10,000 nt of DNA, taken from assembly GCA_020855015.1 (NCBI GenBank), contig JAHKLP010000126.1, forward strand, positions 1-10,000. The letters are read 5' to 3'. The translations under genes were made by a program, and so were the position numbers. The notes below the pieces were generated by a model, which had not been told where the DNA came from, did no database searches, and saw nothing but the letters and a program-made list of their open reading frames with translations. Source of the DNA: Methanobacterium sp. (GTDB lineage: Archaea; Methanobacteriota; Methanobacteria; Methanobacteriales; Methanobacteriaceae). This document shows, piece after piece, positions 5,849 to 10,000 of the stretch; positions within the stretch are counted from its first letter, which is position 1; every line of letters starts with the position of its first letter.

Positions 5849-6604
5849 TTATTTTATAATTTCATCTCCGAATTCACCAGTCTTAATTTTTATTTTCTCT
5901 AAAAAAGGTTTTATCTTATTAGCAATATCAAAAAGCTCATTTCTAGTGGTGTTGGGTGTGTTTTGGAGTTTTACATCTAAAACTGTACGGTTTCTAAACT
6001 GCTGAAGGGTGTACAAGTCGCAATTTATTTCTTTGGCTATTTTTTCTATATCTGCAGGGTTCATTAGGGATGGTACGTAGGTGGTTCTACACTCCAGGAA
6101 AGAATCTGATTCAAAACCAAGTTCCATACTTTTTTTAACTAAATCGCCCACATCATCACCAATAACTTCTTTATATTTGTTGAATGGTGCTTTAACATCT
6201 AATGCGATGTAATCCACCAATTCTATAATTTCTTCAAGCTTTTTTGGATAACATCCATTTGTATCAAGTTTGGTTTTTAAATTACATTCATGGCAGTAGT
6301 CAAAAAGCTTCTTTGTATCATTAATCTGGAGGAGGGGTTCACCACCAGTAATAACCACTGCATCGATAAAATCACTTGAATCATGAATTATTTTATATAA
6401 CTTTTCTAATGGGATATCCTCCCCACCATTCATATCTATAAGTTCTGGATTGTGGCAGTATGGGCACATTAGATTACATCCGGCTGTGAAAACAACAATG
6501 GACATGTGACTTGGGAATTCCAGAGTTGATGTGATATGGCCTCCAATTCGCATTTTATCAAATATCCTATCTTTTTTAAATTTTCTTAATATACTGTCTA
6601 ACAC
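5849..6604 (-). CDS. nrdG: Radical SAM activase-like protein (anaerobic RNR-activating NrdG2 type)
   Basis: A 251-aa radical SAM protein. The iron-sulfur motif is CNLMCPYC (C43, C47, C50; canonical CxxxCxxC) and the SAM-binding TGGEP is at 86-90. GGHITSTLEFPSHMSIVVFTAGCN and CHNPELI resemble the family annotated as anaerobic ribonucleoside-triphosphate reductase activating protein, which installs the glycyl radical on class III RNR. No reductase gene is in the window, so the partner is unseen and the symbol is tentative. The GTG start at 6604 has no ribosome site; the ATG at 6553 (residue 18) is where family members usually begin and is preceded by AGGATA about 12 bases upstream, so the true start may be 6553. 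The 3' end faces the methyltransferase gene with 3 bp between. Confidence 0.82.
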   Translation of the reverse strand: MLDSILRKFKKDRIFDKMRIGGHITSTLEFPSHMSIVVFTAGCNLMCPYCHNPELIDMNGGEDIPLEKLYKIIHDSSDFIDAVVITGGEPLLQINDTKKLFDYCHECNLKTKLDTNGCYPKKLEEIIELVDYIALDVKAPFNKYKEVIGDDVGDLVKKSMELGFESDSFLECRTTYVPSLMNPADIEKIAKEINCDLYTLQQFRNRTVLDVKLQNTPNTTRNELFDIANKIKPFLEKIKIKTGEFGDEIIK

Positions 6605-6680
6605 TGGATTATAGTTAATCTATGGGGGTTTTAATTAGTAAAACATCAATGTCATTTATTAAGGATTGAATTATTTAGTA

Positions 6681-6693
6681 ATTAATATATATT
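6681..6693 (-). promoter_or_regulatory. Possible TATA region for the activase-like gene
   Basis: The minus strand reads AATATATATTAAT in the 140-bp divergent gap. It would start transcription near 6660, giving a leader of 55 to 110 bases depending on which start codon is used. Confidence 0.35.
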
Positions 6694-6710
6694 CATAATT
6701 TGTTTTCAAA

Positions 6711-6720
6711 TTATAAAAAT
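6711..6720 (+). promoter_or_regulatory. TATA box of the zinc-ribbon gene
   Basis: TTATAAAAAT is centred about 29 bases before the ATG at 6745. With no ribosome site before that ATG, this fits a leaderless mRNA and decides the start against the upstream in-frame TTG at 6700, which lies 5' of the box. Confidence 0.6.
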
Positions 6721-6744
6721 CTAACATCAACTGTGGTTTTAATA

Positions 6745-6978
6745 ATGGTTAAAGATGATGAAGAAGCTCTGGAAAAGAAATATGCTGAAGAAGCTTTAAA
6801 CAGGAAAGCAAAAGCAGGGATCCATGCTGATGCTTGCACTACTCCTCTTAAACTGTTCAAAAATTATGTTAGAAAGAAACCTCTGGTCAAGCAGGTTACG
6901 TGTAAAAAATGTGGGAAGATTTTCAAAACAAATCGTGACACTCAATTATGTTATAGTTGCGAAAGAAAGAAGAATTGA
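6745..6978 (+). CDS. Small four-cysteine zinc-ribbon protein, 77 aa
   Basis: From the ATG at 6745 the protein has 77 residues. The N-terminal half is highly charged and helical (KDDEEALEKKYAEEALNRKAK). The C-terminal half holds CKKC and CYSC separated by 13 residues, with basic residues around them (KKCGKIFKTNRDTQ, CERKKN): a treble-clef or ribbon-type zinc site likely to bind nucleic acid or protein. The end is very basic. I recognise no named family and infer no function. A longer form from TTG 6700 would add 15 residues with no ribosome site. It converges with the 42-aa cysteine protein gene, 30 bp apart. Confidence 0.75.
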   Translation: MVKDDEEALEKKYAEEALNRKAKAGIHADACTTPLKLFKNYVRKKPLVKQVTCKKCGKIFKTNRDTQLCYSCERKKN

Positions 6979-7008
6979 TTATTTGTCGAATAGAACTGAT
7001 TTGATTTA

Positions 7009-7137
7009 TTATTTTGGTCGGAAGGCATTCACCAGACATTTATCAGTATCCATGTCACCAGGGATTTCTTGCCCGAAACAGTTTCCTTTCTCATTGTCAA
7101 TGGGTTTATAGAATTTGCATTCTTTACATTGGGGCAT
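7009..7137 (-). CDS. Small four-cysteine protein, 42 aa, resembling glycyl-radical-enzyme small subunits
   Basis: ATG at 7135-7137 to TAA at 7009-7011 encodes 42 residues. Cysteines are at 4, 7, 20 and 34 in the pattern CKECKFYKP...GNC...KCLVNAFRPK. The order C-x2-C-x-F-Y-x-P, then G-x-C, then C...FRP recalls the small iron-sulfur subunits of benzylsuccinate synthase and 4-hydroxyphenylacetate decarboxylase, which carry a high-potential [4Fe-4S] cluster. The likeness is by eye only. All four cysteines could bind one cluster or a zinc ion. It lies 40 bp after the RaSEA-type gene on the same strand and may be co-transcribed; alternatively an AATAAAAATA box near 7156-7166 would give a leaderless mRNA. 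No catalytic subunit is nearby, so its role is open. Confidence 0.7.
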   Translation of the reverse strand: MPQCKECKFYKPIDNEKGNCFGQEIPGDMDTDKCLVNAFRPK

Positions 7138-7177
7138 ACTTGTTCACATCACTAATTATTTTTATTCCATATCTTTT

Positions 7178-8269
7178 TCAATGGTTTTTTAAGATGTTAG
7201 TGGTTGATCTGGTCACATCCGAAAATTCGACATCTGCTTCCCATTTAACTTTACATTCGCATTCAAATTCTTCGGGAATGGTTTGTTTGATATTAGATTT
7301 AATTATTGCATCCTTTAATTTGGAATTGCATTTTTTACAGTTGAAAGGTCCTCTTCGGGTTCCGAATCCTGCCGTGTCCATTATCACCGGAATTTTAACT
7401 AAATTTCTGACCCTGCGCATGATTTCAATGGCACTCCATATCCATGGGGGCTGGTATGAACCCCTTCGCCATAAAACTTCCATTAATGTTCCCTTGTGGA
7501 TGGTTGAAGGACAGTATGCTATGCGGTCAACTCCTACCCCCTCAGCATATTCTGCTGATATAACCGCATCCTCAATTGCTTCACTTTCCGAAGTTAAAAC
7601 CGGTTTCACCAGCAAATAAACCTTAGCACGTACATTAAAATCAGTTTTAAGCTTTTTGATAATGTTCATGGATTTTTGGAAATCTTCCGTGGTGAATCCT
7701 TTGTTTATTCTATGCAGTCGGATATCATCATTGGCACTCTCCAAACCCATGGCCACTTCGAAGATCTTATTTGGAATCAGCTGGCAACAATCCTTTAACA
7801 CTTCTTCGTTAATGTATTCAGGTCTGGATTCAACTACAACTTCTTCCACATCATCATATTCATTGATTATCTTGAATATTGCCCTCCTAGCTTCTACAGG
7901 TATTTCTTCTTCATTGAGAAAGCTGCCAGATACAAAGATCTTAATGGCAGTAGGGCCAGTTATTTCACATTTTTGGATCTGTCTTTGAAATTCTCTTTTG
8001 AATATATCCACCAGTGCATCTGAAGAAACTTCTTCCAGGGGTGAATCAGCAATGTAACTGCACATACTACAACCTCCAGAACCTGCCAGTGCCCAGGCAC
8101 ATCCTGGGGTGGGCAGAACAATGAAGATAGACCTGCCCGGTCCAGAGTACATGAGATCATCTCCTGACCAGCTGGCAGCCAGTTCGTGTGGAGGTCTATT
8201 ATCTACCCTTTTAAGGGCTTTTCTTCGTATTTCGGGAAGCAGATTATCAAGAGGTTGCTTGGTGTTCAT
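7178..8269 (-). CDS. raSEA: Archaeosine synthase radical SAM subunit-type protein (RaSEA)
   Basis: A 363-aa protein of the archaeal radical SAM family described as RaSEA. With ArcS, RaSEA turns lysine-modified preQ0 at position 15 of tRNA into archaeosine; this is family knowledge. The N-terminal part has PGCAWALAGSGGCSMCSYIAD, with C57, C67 and C70 spaced CX9CX2C, unlike the classic CX3CX2C but typical of this family. VVVESRPEYI (144-153) and EVAMGLESANDDI (171-183) fit the Elp3-like radical SAM core. C311, C314, C337 and C339 near the C-terminus could form a zinc site for tRNA. The ATG at 8269 lacks a ribosome site, but a palindromic TATA box 30 bases upstream supports a near-leaderless mRNA. 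No arcS lies in the window. Confidence 0.85.
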   Translation of the reverse strand: MNTKQPLDNLLPEIRRKALKRVDNRPPHELAASWSGDDLMYSGPGRSIFIVLPTPGCAWALAGSGGCSMCSYIADSPLEEVSSDALVDIFKREFQRQIQKCEITGPTAIKIFVSGSFLNEEEIPVEARRAIFKIINEYDDVEEVVVESRPEYINEEVLKDCCQLIPNKIFEVAMGLESANDDIRLHRINKGFTTEDFQKSMNIIKKLKTDFNVRAKVYLLVKPVLTSESEAIEDAVISAEYAEGVGVDRIAYCPSTIHKGTLMEVLWRRGSYQPPWIWSAIEIMRRVRNLVKIPVIMDTAGFGTRRGPFNCKKCNSKLKDAIIKSNIKQTIPEEFECECKVKWEADVEFSDVTRSTTNILKNH

Positions 8270-8293
8270 GTGGTTAAAGTTATAGAATCCAAG

Positions 8294-8303
8294 TAATATA
8301 TTA
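8294..8303. promoter_or_regulatory. Single palindromic TATA box between divergent genes
   Basis: TAATATATTA reads the same on both strands. It is centred about 30 bases from the ATG of the RaSEA-type gene (minus) and about 38 bases from the TTG of the SPL-type gene (plus), within a 66-bp gap that shows no other good TATA box for the plus gene. It may serve both directions. Confidence 0.55.
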
Positions 8304-8335
8304 TTGTAGCAAAGTCTGGGAATCTAAAAGATAAT

Positions 8336-9244
8336 TTGGTCCTAAAGGTGAGAGAACTGGTCCAGAAAATTAAAGTCAAATCAGTCTTAAACAAACAGAA
8401 ATATGCTGATGATTGGTTTCTGTCAAATTATTCTATAAATCCCTATTCTGGTTGTTCTTTTAATTGTGTTTACTGTTACACCCGTGGAAGTAAGTATGGT
8501 GAACACCAGGTTCCAGGTCTTGCTGCCAAGATAAATGCACCAGAAGTACTGGTTAAACAGCTTAAAACCAGGGCTAGAAAGAGAGAATATGGATTTATAG
8601 CCTTTGGATCAGCTACCGATCCCTATCTCCAAGTGGAGAAAGATTTAAAAATCACCAGAGAACTTTTAATGATCATTTTAAGGTTTCACTTCCCGGTTCA
8701 CTTACTTACACGTTCTCCCCTAATTCTTCGGGATCTTGATATTTTAAAGAAAATTGGTGAAAAAGCTATTTTACCAGACGAATTCAAGGATAAAACAGAC
8801 ACAGGGGTTGTTCTTTCATTTTCTTTTTCTACAACAGATGAACATCTCGCCAATATATTTGAACCAGGTGCTCCTAGTCCTAAAGAGAGATTGGAAACTA
8901 TGAAACAATGTAAGGATGCGGGTTTCATTGTGGGGGCAATTTTCATGCCGCTGTTACCATTCTTATCTGATTCAGAAGAACATCTAGATAAAATGATTCA
9001 AGATGTCAAACTGAATGGTGCTGATTTTGTAATGGCCAGTGGTTTGACTTTATTCGGTGAGGGGCCCAATGATTGTAAAACCCGTTACTATGAAGTTTTG
9101 GAGGAACATTTCCCAGAACTTGTCTTTCAAACTAAAGCTATTTTCAGGAATTCCTTTGCACCTTCACGTAAATATCAAGAGGAACTTCATGAAAGATTCG
9201 TTAGGTTGTGTCAGAAATATCAGATCCGAAATAAAATCTATTGA
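8336..9244 (+). CDS. SPL-family radical SAM protein
   Basis: A 302-aa protein of the spore-photoproduct-lyase-like (COG1533/SplB) radical SAM group. NPYSGCSFNCVYCYTR carries the cluster cysteines C40, C44 and C47 (CxxxCxxC). FGSATDPYLQVEKDLKITRELL and HLLTRSPLILRDLDIL are the family's usual second and third blocks. Archaeal members are common and their substrate is unknown; spore DNA repair itself is not expected here. The start is uncertain: TTG 8336 and GTG 8348 are both in frame and neither has a clear ribosome site. The first ATG is far inside the conserved domain, so a non-ATG start is needed. It diverges from the RaSEA-type gene and converges with mer. Confidence 0.88.
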   Translation: MVLKVRELVQKIKVKSVLNKQKYADDWFLSNYSINPYSGCSFNCVYCYTRGSKYGEHQVPGLAAKINAPEVLVKQLKTRARKREYGFIAFGSATDPYLQVEKDLKITRELLMIILRFHFPVHLLTRSPLILRDLDILKKIGEKAILPDEFKDKTDTGVVLSFSFSTTDEHLANIFEPGAPSPKERLETMKQCKDAGFIVGAIFMPLLPFLSDSEEHLDKMIQDVKLNGADFVMASGLTLFGEGPNDCKTRYYEVLEEHFPELVFQTKAIFRNSFAPSRKYQEELHERFVRLCQKYQIRNKIY

Positions 9245-9283
9245 ATAATTGAAAATTAGTTAGCAATCAGTGGATGTGGATTT

Positions 9284-9305
9284 AAAGAAAAATAAAAAAA
9301 GAAGA
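9284..9305 (-). terminator. T-rich terminator of mer
   Basis: Just after the mer stop the minus strand reads CTTCTTTTTTTATTTTTCTTT, a pyrimidine tract rich in T, the usual intrinsic signal for archaeal RNA polymerase. No hairpin is needed or seen. It fits a highly expressed gene. Confidence 0.65.
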
Positions 9306-9314
9306 GAAGTGTTA

Positions 9315-10000
<686 letters not shown>

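Noticed and set aside
5849..7137. A glycyl-radical enzyme system made of the activase-like and 42-aa cysteine genes
   Set aside because: No catalytic subunit with a glycyl-radical motif is in the window, and the two genes are separated by the zinc-ribbon gene on the other strand.
7014..7619. 201-codon open frame on the plus strand
   Set aside because: It lies antisense to the 42-aa cysteine gene and the RaSEA-type gene, both better supported by motifs; its residue composition looks like a reverse-strand shadow.

Overview
The window looks like chromosome from a hydrogenotrophic, probably mesophilic methanogen of the Methanobacteriaceae (Methanobacterium-like). It is AT-rich. It carries the end of mer (a methanogenesis enzyme), an archaeal-type PEP carboxylase and an archaeosine radical SAM protein. 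Several genes have an archaeal TATA box 25-35 bases before an ATG with no Shine-Dalgarno site, suggesting leaderless or nearly leaderless mRNAs. The genus is inferred from protein resemblance, not computed.

Layout. Positions 1-2116: a 5'-truncated TetR regulator, a perfect 20-bp palindrome against a TATA box, and an HxxxDG acyltransferase/condensation-fold protein; this reads as a self-contained regulated accessory unit. Positions 2117-2688: an apparently non-coding stretch with short open fragments and one imperfect direct repeat. Positions 2689-4531 (minus): a short beta-carbonic-anhydrase-like gene overlapping ppcA by 41 bases, a plausible bicarbonate supply and use pair. Positions 4610-5023: a possible 50-aa single-span membrane protein (minus) facing a 49-aa ribbon-helix-helix regulator (plus) across 111 bp that holds two TTTGTTGC-type repeats.

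Positions 5210-6604: a class I methyltransferase and a radical SAM activase-like protein, convergent with 3 bp between them. Positions 6745-7137: a 77-aa zinc-ribbon protein, and on the other strand a 42-aa four-cysteine protein. Positions 7178-9244: an archaeosine-synthase-type radical SAM protein and an SPL-type radical SAM protein, divergent around a single palindromic TATA-like box. Positions 9315-10000 (minus): the 3' two thirds of mer, followed by a T-rich terminator.

How the genes work together. Mer belongs to CO2 reduction to methane. PEP carboxylase, with the anhydrase-like partner, would feed oxaloacetate into biosynthesis. The RaSEA-type protein would finish archaeosine in tRNA. 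Three different radical SAM enzymes lie within 3.4 kb but do not form one operon. The parts least explained by known systems are the anhydrase-ppcA overlap, the small membrane protein/RHH pair and the 42-aa cysteine protein.
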